From: Billgrantia campisalis
Lineage (GTDB): Bacteria > Pseudomonadota > Gammaproteobacteria > Pseudomonadales > Halomonadaceae
Length of the DNA: 64,000 nt
Direction: 5' to 3'
NCBI RefSeq assembly: GCF_022341425.1
Contig: NZ_JABFUC010000018.1
Span: 1-64,000, forward strand
Shown here one piece after another: positions 38,231 through 47,314 of the stretch (position 1 is its first letter; each line of letters starts with the position of its first letter). The notes under the pieces were generated by a model, which was not told the origin of the DNA, did not search any database, and was given only the letters and a program-made list of their open reading frames with translations. A program made the position numbers and the translations under genes.

Positions 38231-38614
38231 ATGAATCTCGAACGCGTCGTCTTCGGCTTTTTCATCATTCTCACCCTGAGCCTCAATTACGCGTTCGTGG
38301 CGGGTGGCGTCGAGGCGGGCGCACACCACAATGTCTGGATTCTCACGCTGACCATCATCGTCAACCTGGTCGCGATCGGCCTGAAACTGGGGGATCGCTC
38401 CCAGACCGGGGCGTTGCTGCTGGCCTCCGGGCTGGTGGCCGGCCTGCTGCTGATCACGGCGCGGGTCGTCTGGATCGTCGTGGAATCCGGTGGTGGGAGC
38501 GAACCGGGGCCTGGAGAAATGGCCGATATCGTCTCGCTCGCCACGGGAGCGCTGGTCGCGAATATCGTTGCGACGGTAATTCTGGTGGGCGATACGCTGC
38601 TCTCGCGACGCTAG
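38231..38614 (+). CDS. Small membrane protein, four helices (DUF6394-like)
   Basis: This 127-residue protein has four hydrophobic segments, a short acidic Gly-rich loop (about residues 85-95) and few charged residues. I think it matches DUF6394, a family often next to K+ channel genes, but this is from memory. It ends 62 bases before the RCK channel gene, so it may be an accessory subunit of that channel (inference). Confidence 0.65.
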   Translation: MNLERVVFGFFIILTLSLNYAFVAGGVEAGAHHNVWILTLTIIVNLVAIGLKLGDRSQTGALLLASGLVAGLLLITARVVWIVVESGGGSEPGPGEMADIVSLATGALVANIVATVILVGDTLLSRR

Positions 38615-38676
38615 GAGTGCGGGTCGGTTTAGCATGGCAGCCGCCATCCGGGACACACAGAGGGAGGGTTGAACAG

Positions 38677-40407
38677 GTGACGCCGACCTCCGATCTCGAC
38701 CGTGTGACTATGATCGTCCTGCGCTATATGCGCCGGCCGCTGTTCGCGCTGCTGTTCGTTTATTCGGTGGGTATCATGGGCATGGCCCTGATGCCTGGCC
38801 AGGTCGTCGAGGGTGAGACGACCTACATGAATCTCTTCCATGCCTTCTATTTCTTCACCTATACGGCGACCACGACCGGTTTCGGCGAACTGCCGCACGG
38901 CTTCAGCGACGAGCAGCGCCTATGGGCGATTTTCTGTCTCTATACCGGCGCCATCGCGTGGTTCTATGCGATCGGATCCCTGATTCGCCTGGTGCAGAAC
39001 CCCCATTTCATCCAGGCCATGGATGGGTTTCGGTTCGCCCGCAAGGTGGGAGGCAACGTGGAGCCTTTCGTCATCCTTTGCGGCTTCGGCGATACCGGCA
39101 GTCTGCTTGCCCGGGGCCTGAGCGACCACCGTATGCGCGCGGTGATACTCGATTCCGACCCGGAACGCATCAAGGCACTGGGCGTGCGCGATTACACCGT
39201 CGCGATGCCGGGGCTCTGCGCCGACGCCAGTGCGCCGAAGCACCTCCTAGCCGCGGGTGTGGAACACCCCGCATGCCGGGCGCTGGTCGTGCTGACAAAC
39301 GATGACGACGTCAATCTCAAGATTGCGGTAATGGCACGGCACCTGAACCCACAGCTTCGGGTCATCTGCCGTTCGACATCGCTCCGCCACGAGGCCAATC
39401 TGCGCTCGCTGGACAATGTCACCGTCGTCGACCCGTTCGAGATCTTCGCCCAGCTCGTCTACTGGGCGATCGCACGCCCCGAATTGCACAACCTCAATGC
39501 GTGGTTCGTGGGCACACGTGGCGCCGAACTCGGGGTGCCGGTACGGGTTCCGCGGGGCAACTGGATTCTGTGCGGGTATGGACGGATGGGGCGCTGGATC
39601 CATCGCTACCTGCAGGCCTCAGGCGTCAGTGTCCGTATCATCGATCCGGAAGTGGACGCCAAGGAGGCCGGAGTGGATACGGTCATGGTGCAGGCGTACG
39701 CTGATCATTCGGCCCTGGTGACCGCGGGGATTGACGACGCGGCGGGGATCGTCGCCGCGACGAATCGCGATTCTGACAATCTCAGTGCGCTGTTGTCGGT
39801 GACGGAGCTCAATCCGGATGCGTTTCGCATCGTGCGCCAGAACAGCCATGAGAATCAGGTTGCCTTCGACGCCGCGCGGGCCGACCTGGTCCTCCAGCAC
39901 AGCCTGACCACGGCGCGGCGGATCCTGAAGCTGCTGATCTCGCCCCTCGTCCAGGAACTGATCGACTGGCTCGCGGCACGCGAACCGGCTCGCACGGAAG
40001 CGCTGGTGGCCCGTCTGCAGGCGGCCGTGGGCGCGGAGCCCCCGCACCTGTGGTCGGTCAGGCTGGTCCCGGGCGAAGCGCCGGCGGTGACCGACTATCT
40101 GGATGCCGGGCGGGCGGTGGCCTTGGGGGTGCTGTGCCGCGACGCGCGCGCGTTTCCGGAACGGCTCCCGTGCGAGGCGCTCGCCGTACGCCGGGCAGGG
40201 CAATCGATCATGTTGCCGGATGAGGCATTTACGCTTGAGACCGGTGACGAGGTCCTCTTCTGCGGTGTCCATTCAGCGGAGCCGATGCTGCAGGCGACGC
40301 TGCATAATCCCTATACGCTTCGCTATGTCGTCACCGGGGTCGATGAGCCCCGCGGGTACGTGTTCGCTTGGCTTGAAGGCAGGCTGACGTCGTCGAAGCG
40401 ATCATGA
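38677..40407 (+). CDS. Two-helix K+ channel-like protein with two TrkA-N/RCK domains
   Basis: The 576-residue protein has an N-terminal pore module: TM1 (about 14-35), a re-entrant loop with TTTGFGELP in place of the standard TVGYGD filter, and TM2 (about 82-102). Two RCK nucleotide-binding domains follow (FVILCGFGDTGSLLARG near 125 and WILCGYGRMGRWI near 285). RCK domains gate K+ channels by binding NAD(H) or nucleotides. The start is a GTG at 38677 behind GGGAGGG; other starts upstream have no site. The altered filter may change ion choice. Confidence 0.82.
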   Translation: MTPTSDLDRVTMIVLRYMRRPLFALLFVYSVGIMGMALMPGQVVEGETTYMNLFHAFYFFTYTATTTGFGELPHGFSDEQRLWAIFCLYTGAIAWFYAIGSLIRLVQNPHFIQAMDGFRFARKVGGNVEPFVILCGFGDTGSLLARGLSDHRMRAVILDSDPERIKALGVRDYTVAMPGLCADASAPKHLLAAGVEHPACRALVVLTNDDDVNLKIAVMARHLNPQLRVICRSTSLRHEANLRSLDNVTVVDPFEIFAQLVYWAIARPELHNLNAWFVGTRGAELGVPVRVPRGNWILCGYGRMGRWIHRYLQASGVSVRIIDPEVDAKEAGVDTVMVQAYADHSALVTAGIDDAAGIVAATNRDSDNLSALLSVTELNPDAFRIVRQNSHENQVAFDAARADLVLQHSLTTARRILKLLISPLVQELIDWLAAREPARTEALVARLQAAVGAEPPHLWSVRLVPGEAPAVTDYLDAGRAVALGVLCRDARAFPERLPCEALAVRRAGQSIMLPDEAFTLETGDEVLFCGVHSAEPMLQATLHNPYTLRYVVTGVDEPRGYVFAWLEGRLTSSKRS

Positions 40408-40455
40408 GCAAAAAGCGTCGGCCGGCCAGGAAATCCGCCGGCCGCGGCGAGGCGC

Positions 40456-41412
40456 TCAGCTACCCTGGCGGGGCGCGCCGGCCTTCTTGCTGCCGACGCT
40501 CTGCTGGCGCTGCTGGACCTGCAGCGCGTCCAGGCGTGACTTGAGCGCGGCCAGGGTCGCTTCCAGGGCCTCGGCGCGAATTTCCGCCTTGGAGGCGCGC
40601 TGGGTCGCCTTCTGCGCCTGCTCCATGGCCTCCTTGCGGGCGCGTTCGACGTCTTCCAGGCGTGCCTTCTGGCCGGCGCGCAGGTCGTCGATCTCCTTGC
40701 GTTGCCGGGTCTGCTCGGCCTGCAGCGCCTGGCGGTGCTGTTCCACCTGCCGGGCCCGGTCGCGGGCCTGTTCGAGGGCCGCATCGCGTTGCACTTCTGC
40801 CACGGCCTGGCTGCGCTCCGCCTTGGTCAGCGCCGTCTGGGCGGTCTGGGTGGCCCGCTCGGCCACCAGCCGGGCCTGGCGGGCCTCCTCCAACTGGGCG
40901 GTGAGCATCTCCACCTGCTGCTGGGCCTTGATTCCCTGCTCACGGACCTTCTGGTGGGTCTGGCGCTCGTGCTCGAGCTCGTGCTCGAGCTCGTCGCGCT
41001 CGGTCCGCAGGCCGTCGCGCTCGGCCTTCGCGCGCTCCAGGGCCTCTTCGGCGACGCTGAGGCGCCGGGCCAGCTGCTCGGCGCGAGCCTCCAGGCCTTC
41101 GCCAAGCTCCGCCAGGGCGGTGGCGTCGCTGCGAGCTTCCTGGATCGCCTGGTCGGCTTCGCTGTGGGCGGCCTGTGTCTGGCGCTGGAGCTCATCGGTC
41201 AGGGCCGCCAGCAGGGTGTCGGGTAGCTTGGGGGCGGGGCGCTTGGCCGGCGGCTGCTTGGCACGCCATTCGGCGAGATGGCGCTGGATGGCATGCGGTG
41301 AGCCGCCGCCCAGGTGTTCGCCGATGCGCTGCAGGGTGAGGGGGATGCCCTTGGCCGTCAGGTTCTCGGCGGCGGCGGCCACCTGCTCATAGGTGATCTC
41401 AAGACGCTGCAT
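40456..41412 (-). CDS. KfrA-like DNA-binding coiled-coil protein
   Basis: The 318-residue protein has the KfrA N-terminal domain (residues 1-60, YEQVAAAAENLTAKG and the recognition-like GEHLGGGSPHAIQRHLAEW). An almost continuous Glu/Gln/Arg/Ala coiled coil follows to about residue 305. Plasmid KfrA proteins bind their own promoter and help partitioning. This copy is in an ordinary chromosomal neighbourhood, so a nucleoid or stress role is possible but unproven. It converges on the K+ channel gene. Confidence 0.8.
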   Translation of the reverse strand: MQRLEITYEQVAAAAENLTAKGIPLTLQRIGEHLGGGSPHAIQRHLAEWRAKQPPAKRPAPKLPDTLLAALTDELQRQTQAAHSEADQAIQEARSDATALAELGEGLEARAEQLARRLSVAEEALERAKAERDGLRTERDELEHELEHERQTHQKVREQGIKAQQQVEMLTAQLEEARQARLVAERATQTAQTALTKAERSQAVAEVQRDAALEQARDRARQVEQHRQALQAEQTRQRKEIDDLRAGQKARLEDVERARKEAMEQAQKATQRASKAEIRAEALEATLAALKSRLDALQVQQRQQSVGSKKAGAPRQGS

Positions 41413-41620
41413 GGTGTCCGTGTTCCCTGCGGCTGGAAGGGGGAAGATCATCACGGGCTCGGCGCGAGCCGGCGGGACTCGCCCGCCGTGGTGACGGCCC
41501 CATTGTCGAGTCTGGGCGGGCGAGTGGCAACCGCGAATGGGGCGACAGGCCTTGGTGTGGGGCCCCGGGGTGGTTAAGCTGCAGCCTGTCCTGGAAACCA
41601 CCCGCAAAGGAAGCCCTACC

Positions 41621-42190
41621 ATGACCGTGATGATCCTTGGCCTGCTGATCTTTCTTGGTGTGCACTCGGTGCGCATTGTTGCCGATGACTGGCGTGCCGC
41701 GCAGGTTCGGCGCATGGGCGAGCTGCCGTGGAAGGCGGCCTATTCGGTCGCCTCGATCCTCGGCCTGGCCATCGCCATCTGGGGCTATGGCCAGATGCGC
41801 CTCGACCCCACCTGGGTCTGGTTCCCGCCGGTGGGGCTGCGCCATGCCGTGGCCCTGCTGATGATCCCCGCCTTTATCCTGCTGGCGGCGGCCTATGTGC
41901 CCGGCAATCATATCAAGGCCAAGCTGGGCCACCCGATGATCATCGCCGTGAAGCTCTGGGCCTTCTCCCACCTGCTCGCCAACGGCCGGCTGGGCGATAT
42001 CGTCTTCTTCGGGGCCTTCCTGGCGTGGGCGGTGTTTGATTTCCGCTCCGCTCGTCGCCGCCCGCAGCAGCCGAGCGCCGGCACTCCGCGCCTGGCCGGC
42101 ACCGCCATCACCGTGGTCGCCGGTCTGGTGCTCTACTACCTGTTCGCCTTCCATCTGCATGTCATCATCACCGGCGTGCCGGTCATGTGA
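41621..42190 (+). CDS. NnrU-family membrane protein
   Basis: This 189-residue integral membrane protein has about six helices and the NnrU pattern (LFLGVHSVRI, VPGNHIKAKLGHPMIIAVKLWAFSHLLANG). NnrU proteins are linked to nitric-oxide metabolism in denitrifiers and to a 15-cis-zeta-carotene isomerase in plants; their bacterial reaction is unclear. AAAGGA precedes the ATG. No denitrification genes are nearby. Confidence 0.85.
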   Translation: MTVMILGLLIFLGVHSVRIVADDWRAAQVRRMGELPWKAAYSVASILGLAIAIWGYGQMRLDPTWVWFPPVGLRHAVALLMIPAFILLAAAYVPGNHIKAKLGHPMIIAVKLWAFSHLLANGRLGDIVFFGAFLAWAVFDFRSARRRPQQPSAGTPRLAGTAITVVAGLVLYYLFAFHLHVIITGVPVM

Positions 42191-42307
42191 GGTAGGGCGC
42201 TTCCCCAGTCGTCGCCATACTCCGACCGCGCCGGCTCCTGCCGGCGCCATCTGCCCGAGCTTCACCTCGCAGCGATTCGCTCGTGTAGGCATTTGGGCAG
42301 TGTTTTC

Positions 42308-43204
42308 CTAGCCGTCGCCCCAGACGCTGGCCAACACCCCCAGCGCCTCGGCGATCACCGGTGCCTCCCCGCGGTCGTGGCGCCAGATGAAGCTGAGCGC
42401 GCAGGGCAGGCGTACGCCCTCGGCCAGGGCCAGACCGCGCTCCTGGCGCTCGGCCATGGCCAGGGCGTCCCGGGCCAGGCTCAGCCCCACGCCGGCGCGC
42501 ACCAGGTCGAGCATACAGGCCTCCTGGTCCACCTGGGCGACGCCGTTCACGGCCACGCCCAGCGGGTCGAGCACCCCGTGGAGCAGCCGGTGGTGGACCG
42601 ACGCCGCGGGGGTGACGATCCAGGGCAGGGCGGCCAGCTGCGCCCAGCCGGCGCCGGCCAGCCGGCCACCCCAGCCGGCCGGGGCAATCACGTGGTAGTG
42701 GAAGTGGGTCAGCTCCCGGTGGGCGATCTCCGGGAGGCCTGGGCCCTCCCCGGGCGGGGCGAGGAAGAAGCCGACGTCGAGCTCACCGCGGCGCACCCGC
42801 TCCAGCACCGTGCCGCTCATGCCGTGGGAGAGCTCGGTCTCGAGCTGCGGCGCGCGCGCCACCAGGCGGTGCAGGAAGGCGCCCAGGCGGATGAACTCCG
42901 GGTCGACGATGGTGCCGATCTTCAGTCGGCCGCGCAGGGTGCTGTGCAGCGCCTGGGCGCTCTGGTCGAAGGCGGCCACGGCGGCGAGCGCCTTTTCGGC
43001 GGCGGCGAGCAGTGTCCGGCCGTCATCGGTCAGCGCCAACCCCTTGGGGTGTCGGCGAAACAGCCTGAGGCCGAGGCGCTCCTGGAGCTGCTTGAGCTTG
43101 AGGCTGACCGCCGGCTGGGTCAGGTGCAGCCGCTCGGCGGCCCGGGAAACGCTGCCCTCCCGGGCCACGGTGACGAAGGCGCGCAGCGTCTGGAGGTCCT
43201 GCAT
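42308..43204 (-). CDS. LysR-family regulator, divergent from mmsA
   Basis: The 298-residue protein has a LysR helix-turn-helix (residues 1-60, GSVSRAAERLHLTQPAVSLK, split over helices) and a substrate-binding effector domain. It is divergent from mmsA with a 145-base gap that contains a near-perfect dyad 22 bases from its start. By analogy with the LysR regulators of 3-hydroxypropionate genes in Pseudomonas, it may activate mmsA and the GMC dehydrogenase in response to a C3 acid (inference). Confidence 0.88.
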   Translation of the reverse strand: MQDLQTLRAFVTVAREGSVSRAAERLHLTQPAVSLKLKQLQERLGLRLFRRHPKGLALTDDGRTLLAAAEKALAAVAAFDQSAQALHSTLRGRLKIGTIVDPEFIRLGAFLHRLVARAPQLETELSHGMSGTVLERVRRGELDVGFFLAPPGEGPGLPEIAHRELTHFHYHVIAPAGWGGRLAGAGWAQLAALPWIVTPAASVHHRLLHGVLDPLGVAVNGVAQVDQEACMLDLVRAGVGLSLARDALAMAERQERGLALAEGVRLPCALSFIWRHDRGEAPVIAEALGVLASVWGDG

Positions 43205-43225
43205 GGGGGCAACTCATCGGCAAGT

Positions 43226-43246
43226 GATATCAGCTGAGCTTATATC
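43226..43246. promoter_or_regulatory. LysR-type dyad in the lysR-mmsA gap
   Basis: The 21-bp element has arms GATAT/ATATC and inner arms AGCT/AGCT around a central G, with one mismatched pair only. It contains the T-N11-A pattern of LysR operators and lies between the divergent genes. Binding by the adjacent LysR protein is inferred. Confidence 0.65.
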
Positions 43247-43349
43247 CTAGTTTTGAATTACTCAATTGATCCTGGCGGTGGCCGGGCTAGGCTAGATAGC
43301 CATTGGCGGCCTTCTCGCCGCTCTAACGGCCACGACAGCGAGGTTCACA

Positions 43350-44861
43350 ATGAGCACAGCCACCATCCCGCATTATATCAATGGGCAAATGTTCGAAGGG
43401 CGCTCCGCCCAGACCCAGGAGGTCTTCAACCCGGCCACCGGCCAGGTGACCGGCCGCGTAGCGCTGGCCTCCCATGCCGATGTGGACAGCGCCGTGGCCG
43501 CCGCTTCCGCCGCCTTCCCGGCCTGGGCCGACACCCCGCCGATCCGCCGCGCTCGAGTGATGTTCCGCTTCCTGGAACTCCTCAACAAGCACAAGGATAC
43601 GCTCGCGGAGGCGATCACCAAGGAGCACGGCAAGGTGTTCACCGACGCCCAGGGGGAAGTGGCCCGCGGCATCGATATCGTCGAGTTCGCCTGTGGTATC
43701 CCGCAGCTGCTTAAGGGCGACTACACCGAGCAGGTCGGCACCGGCATCGACAACTGGACGATGCGCCAGCCGCTGGGCGTCGTCGCCGGCATCACCCCGT
43801 TCAACTTCCCGGTCATGGTGCCGATGTGGATGTTTCCGCTCGCCATCGCCGCCGGCAACACCTTTATCCTCAAGCCGAGCCCCACCGACCCCAGCGCCTC
43901 GTTGCTGATCGCCGACCTGCTCGCCCGTGCCGGGCTGCCCGATGGCGTCTTCAACGTGGTGCAGGGTGATAAGGAGAGCGTCGAGGCGCTGATCGACCAC
44001 CCGGAGGTACGGGCGCTGTCGTTCGTCGGCTCCACGCCGATCGCCAACCTGATCTACGAGCGTGGCGCCCGCAACGGCAAGCGTGTCCAGGCGCTGGGTG
44101 GCGCCAAGAACCACATGGTGGTGATGCCCGATGCGGACCTGGACAAGGCGGTGGATGCGCTGATCGGCGCCGCCTACGGCAGTGCCGGCGAGCGCTGCAT
44201 GGCGATCAGCGTGGCGGTGCTGGTGGGCGACGTGGCCGACCAGGTGGTGCCACGCCTGGCCGAGCGGGCCCGCGCGCTCAAGGTCAAGAACGGCATGGAG
44301 CTCGACGCCGAGATGGGCCCCATCGTCACCGCCCAGGCACACCAGCGCATCACCGGCTATATCGACAAGGGCGTGGCCGAGGGTGCCGAGCTGGTGGTCG
44401 ATGGCCGCGACTTCGATGCCAGCACCACCGGGGAGGGCTGCGCCGAGGGCTTCTGGATGGGCGGCACCCTGTTCGACCGCGTCACCCCGGAGATGACCCT
44501 CTATAAAGAAGAGATCTTCGGCCCGGTGCTGGCCTGCGTGCGGGTGCCCGACATCGCCACGGCGATCCAGCTGATCAACGACCACGAGTTCGGCAACGGC
44601 GTGAGCTGCTTCACCGAGAGCGGCAGCGTGGCCCGGGAGTTCGGTCGCCGCATCCAGGTGGGCATGGTCGGCATCAACGTGCCGATCCCGGTGCCCATGG
44701 CCTGGCACGGCTTCGGCGGCTGGAAGCGCTCGATGTTCGGCGACACCCACGCCTACGGCGAGGAGGGTGTACGCTTCTACACCAAGCAGAAGTCGATCAT
44801 GCAGCGCTGGTCCGACTCGATCAACGCTGGCGCCGAGTTCGCCATGCCGACCCATAAGTAA
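43350..44861 (+). CDS. mmsA: CoA-acylating (methyl)malonate-semialdehyde dehydrogenase
   Basis: The 503-residue aldehyde dehydrogenase has the MmsA features: GVVAGITPFNFPVMVPMWMFP (in parts), FVGSTPIA, catalytic Cys in GSAGERCMAISVAV and NVPIPVPMAWHGFGGWK. It oxidises methylmalonate or malonate semialdehyde to propionyl- or acetyl-CoA with NAD+ and CoA, releasing CO2. Together with the downstream GMC dehydrogenase it could complete 3-hydroxypropionate oxidation; valine or beta-alanine breakdown is the alternative. The start follows CGAGG. Confidence 0.92.
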   Translation: MSTATIPHYINGQMFEGRSAQTQEVFNPATGQVTGRVALASHADVDSAVAAASAAFPAWADTPPIRRARVMFRFLELLNKHKDTLAEAITKEHGKVFTDAQGEVARGIDIVEFACGIPQLLKGDYTEQVGTGIDNWTMRQPLGVVAGITPFNFPVMVPMWMFPLAIAAGNTFILKPSPTDPSASLLIADLLARAGLPDGVFNVVQGDKESVEALIDHPEVRALSFVGSTPIANLIYERGARNGKRVQALGGAKNHMVVMPDADLDKAVDALIGAAYGSAGERCMAISVAVLVGDVADQVVPRLAERARALKVKNGMELDAEMGPIVTAQAHQRITGYIDKGVAEGAELVVDGRDFDASTTGEGCAEGFWMGGTLFDRVTPEMTLYKEEIFGPVLACVRVPDIATAIQLINDHEFGNGVSCFTESGSVAREFGRRIQVGMVGINVPIPVPMAWHGFGGWKRSMFGDTHAYGEEGVRFYTKQKSIMQRWSDSINAGAEFAMPTHK

Positions 44862-45022
44862 GCTCGGCCACCCTTCGCCCAAGCGAGAGGCGCCGGGGAC
44901 AGGGAGGAGAGGGGGTCCTATGCCAGGGATGGCATCGGTAGCGCCCAGGGATGGGTTTACAGCGCCCCCTCGTAGCCCTGTCTCCGGAATAGCCTCGAGC
45001 GTAGCCGCACCGAGAGCACGCC

Positions 45023-46669
45023 ATGGCAGATCAGGAATTCGACTATATCGTGGTAGGCGCCGGCACCGCCGGCTGCCTGCTGGCCAACCGCCTCAGCGCC
45101 GACCCGGCCAACCGGGTGCTGCTGATCGAGGCGGGGGGGCGCGACAACTACCACTGGATCCATATTCCGGTGGGCTACCTCTACTGCATCGACAACCCCC
45201 GCACCGACTGGCGCTTTCGCACCGAGCCCGACCCCGGCCTCAACGGCCGCTCGCTGATCTACCCCCGCGGCAAGACGCTCGGCGGCTGCTCGAGCATCAA
45301 CGGCATGCTCTATATCCGCGGCCAGGCCCGCGACTATGACGGCTGGGCCGAGCTCACCGGCGATGACGCCTGGCGCTGGGAGAACTGCCTGCCGGACTTC
45401 ATGAAGCATGAGGACCATCATCGCCTGGATGCACCTGGCCAGGCCGATGCCGCCCATCGTGACTTCCACGGCCACGGCGGCGAGTGGCGCGTCGAGAAGC
45501 AGCGCCTCAGCTGGGAGGTGCTGGATGACTTCGCCACCGCCGCCGTGGAGGCCGGCATCCCGCGAACCCAGGACTTCAACCGCGGCGACAACGAAGGCGT
45601 CGACTACTTCGAGGTCAATCAGCGAGCCGGCTGGCGCTGGAACACCGCCAAGGCCTTCCTGCGTGGCGTCGAGAAACGCGACAATCTCACGCTCTGGCAC
45701 TCCAGCCAGGTGCTGGGGCTCGATTTTGACAGGCAGGGCGGCGAGCCGCGCTGCACCGGGGTCCGCGTCGAGCGTGGGGGAACGGAGGTGGTGGCCCGGG
45801 CCGAGTGCGAGGTGATCCTCTCCGCCGGGGCGATCGGCTCGCCGCAGCTGCTGCAGCTCTCCGGCATTGGCCCGGCGGACCTGCTCGGCGAGCATGACAT
45901 CCCGGTGGTGGTCGATCTGCCCGGGGTGGGCGAGAACCTCCAGGACCACCTGCAGATCCGCTCGGTCTACAAGGTCGCCGGCGCCAAGACCCTCAATACC
46001 ATGGTGAGCTCCCTGGTGGGCAAGGCCAAGATCGGCCTCGAGTATGCCCTAAAACGCTCGGGACCGATGAGCATGGCGCCGTCCCAGCTGTGCGCCTTCA
46101 CCCGCAGCAGCGACGAGTACGTCCATCCCAACATCGAATACCACGTTCAGCCGCTGAGCCTCGAGGCCTTCGGGCAGCCGCTGCACGACTTCCCGGCCAT
46201 CACCGCCAGCGTGTGCAACCTCAATCCGACCAGCCGCGGCACGGTGCGCATCAAGAGCGCCGACCCTCGCCAGGCCCCGGCCATTGCGCCCAACTACCTG
46301 AGTACGCCCGAGGATCGCAAGGTGGCGGCGGATTCGCTGCGGGTCACCCGGCGCATCGCCGAGCAGCCGGCCTTCGCGAAGTACTCGCCCGAGGAGGTCA
46401 AGCCGGGGGTGGCGTACCAGAGCGACGACGACCTGGCACGGCTCGCCGGTGATATCGGCACCACCATCTTCCACCCGGTAGGCACCACCAAGATGGGGCG
46501 CGACGACGACCCTCTGGCGGTGGTGGACCCGCGCCTGCGCGTGCGTGGCGTCAAGGGGCTTCGCGTGGTGGATGCCGGCGTCATGCCCACCATCACCAGC
46601 GGCAACACCAACTCGCCGACCCTGATGATCGCCGAGAAGGCGGCGGGGTGGATCCTGGCCGGCGAGTAA
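45023..46669 (+). CDS. GMC-family FAD dehydrogenase, probable 3-hydroxypropionate dehydrogenase-like
   Basis: The 548-residue flavoprotein shows the FAD fold DYIVVGAGTAGCLLANRL, the GMC signatures (RGKTLGGCSSINGM; SAGAIGSPQLLQLSGIGP) and the catalytic His in FHPVGTTKMG with Asn/His-type partner GNTNSPTLM. General annotation would be choline or alcohol dehydrogenase. No betaine genes (betB, betI) are here; a divergent LysR and mmsA match the hpdH-mmsA arrangement known for 3-hydroxypropionate breakdown in Pseudomonas denitrificans. That assignment is contextual. Confidence 0.8.
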   Translation: MADQEFDYIVVGAGTAGCLLANRLSADPANRVLLIEAGGRDNYHWIHIPVGYLYCIDNPRTDWRFRTEPDPGLNGRSLIYPRGKTLGGCSSINGMLYIRGQARDYDGWAELTGDDAWRWENCLPDFMKHEDHHRLDAPGQADAAHRDFHGHGGEWRVEKQRLSWEVLDDFATAAVEAGIPRTQDFNRGDNEGVDYFEVNQRAGWRWNTAKAFLRGVEKRDNLTLWHSSQVLGLDFDRQGGEPRCTGVRVERGGTEVVARAECEVILSAGAIGSPQLLQLSGIGPADLLGEHDIPVVVDLPGVGENLQDHLQIRSVYKVAGAKTLNTMVSSLVGKAKIGLEYALKRSGPMSMAPSQLCAFTRSSDEYVHPNIEYHVQPLSLEAFGQPLHDFPAITASVCNLNPTSRGTVRIKSADPRQAPAIAPNYLSTPEDRKVAADSLRVTRRIAEQPAFAKYSPEEVKPGVAYQSDDDLARLAGDIGTTIFHPVGTTKMGRDDDPLAVVDPRLRVRGVKGLRVVDAGVMPTITSGNTNSPTLMIAEKAAGWILAGE

Positions 46670-46869
46670 CTTTCTCGTCACCGGGTGCAAATAGTATTTG
46701 ACGTGTGGCCGGGAAGAGCGCAAGCTGTGCGCAGTTGGTTAGCAAGTGGAACATCGCAAGTGGTCATCGAAAGCTCATAGCGTCGATTTCCCGGTGAAAG
46801 TTTCTTGTTTTACCCACTGCAACTCGGGTATTTCCCGGAAAAATCAAACGCTATTCGAGGAATTCGATA

Positions 46870-47076
46870 ATGGCTACCGGTACCGTCAAGTGGTTCAACG
46901 ACACTAAAGGCTTTGGCTTCATCTCTCCGGACGACAGCGGCGACGACCTGTTCGCGCACTTCTCCGAGATTCAGGCTGACGGCTTCAAGTCCCTCCAGGA
47001 CGGTCAGAAGGTCTCCTTCGACGTCACTCAGGGCAAGAAAGGCCTCCAGGCTTCCAACATCAAGGTCATCGGCTGA
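46870..47076 (+). CDS. cspA: Cold-shock protein (CspA family)
   Basis: The 68-residue OB-fold protein has RNP1 KGFGFI and RNP2 DLFAHFSEI and binds single-stranded RNA or DNA as a chaperone. GAGGAA lies before the ATG. The 200-base AT-richer stretch upstream (46670-46869) is consistent with the long 5' leader of cold-shock genes, though no cold box was defined. Two strong hairpins follow the stop. Confidence 0.95.
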   Translation: MATGTVKWFNDTKGFGFISPDDSGDDLFAHFSEIQADGFKSLQDGQKVSFDVTQGKKGLQASNIKVIG

Positions 47077-47109
47077 TTCGTCACTGACGTGATCGACCGA
47101 TCTTGATGT

Positions 47110-47158
47110 GCGCCACCCTCGGGTGGCGCCCCGCAGGGCCCGCGAAAGCGGGCCCTGC
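47110..47158 (+). terminator. Double hairpin after the cold-shock gene
   Basis: GCGCCACCCTCGGGTGGCGC (47110-47129) and an 11-bp perfect stem capped by a GAAA tetraloop (47133-47158) follow the gene by 33 and 56 bases. The second is followed by GCGTTTGTG, a weak T-rich tail. They probably end and protect the csp message. Confidence 0.75.
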
Positions 47159-47314
47159 GCGTTTGTGTGGGCGGCCATCAGCGACTCCCTTCCACGGGCT
47201 TCCTGCAGGGCTGGTTTATGTGTAAATCGAATACATAAATTTCCACAAATAACTTTAAGGAATAAAGGGCGGCCGGCACAATGGGCGAGATACTTCGCCT
47301 GGTGATGGACCCCT

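Noticed and set aside
40456..41412. Evidence of an integrated plasmid because of the KfrA-like gene
   Set aside because: No rep, par, mob or integrase genes surround it and codon use looks like the neighbours.
45023..46669. Choline dehydrogenase BetA for glycine betaine synthesis
   Set aside because: The GMC sequence alone would allow it, but betB, betI and choline transporter genes are missing and mmsA with LysR points to C3 acid oxidation.
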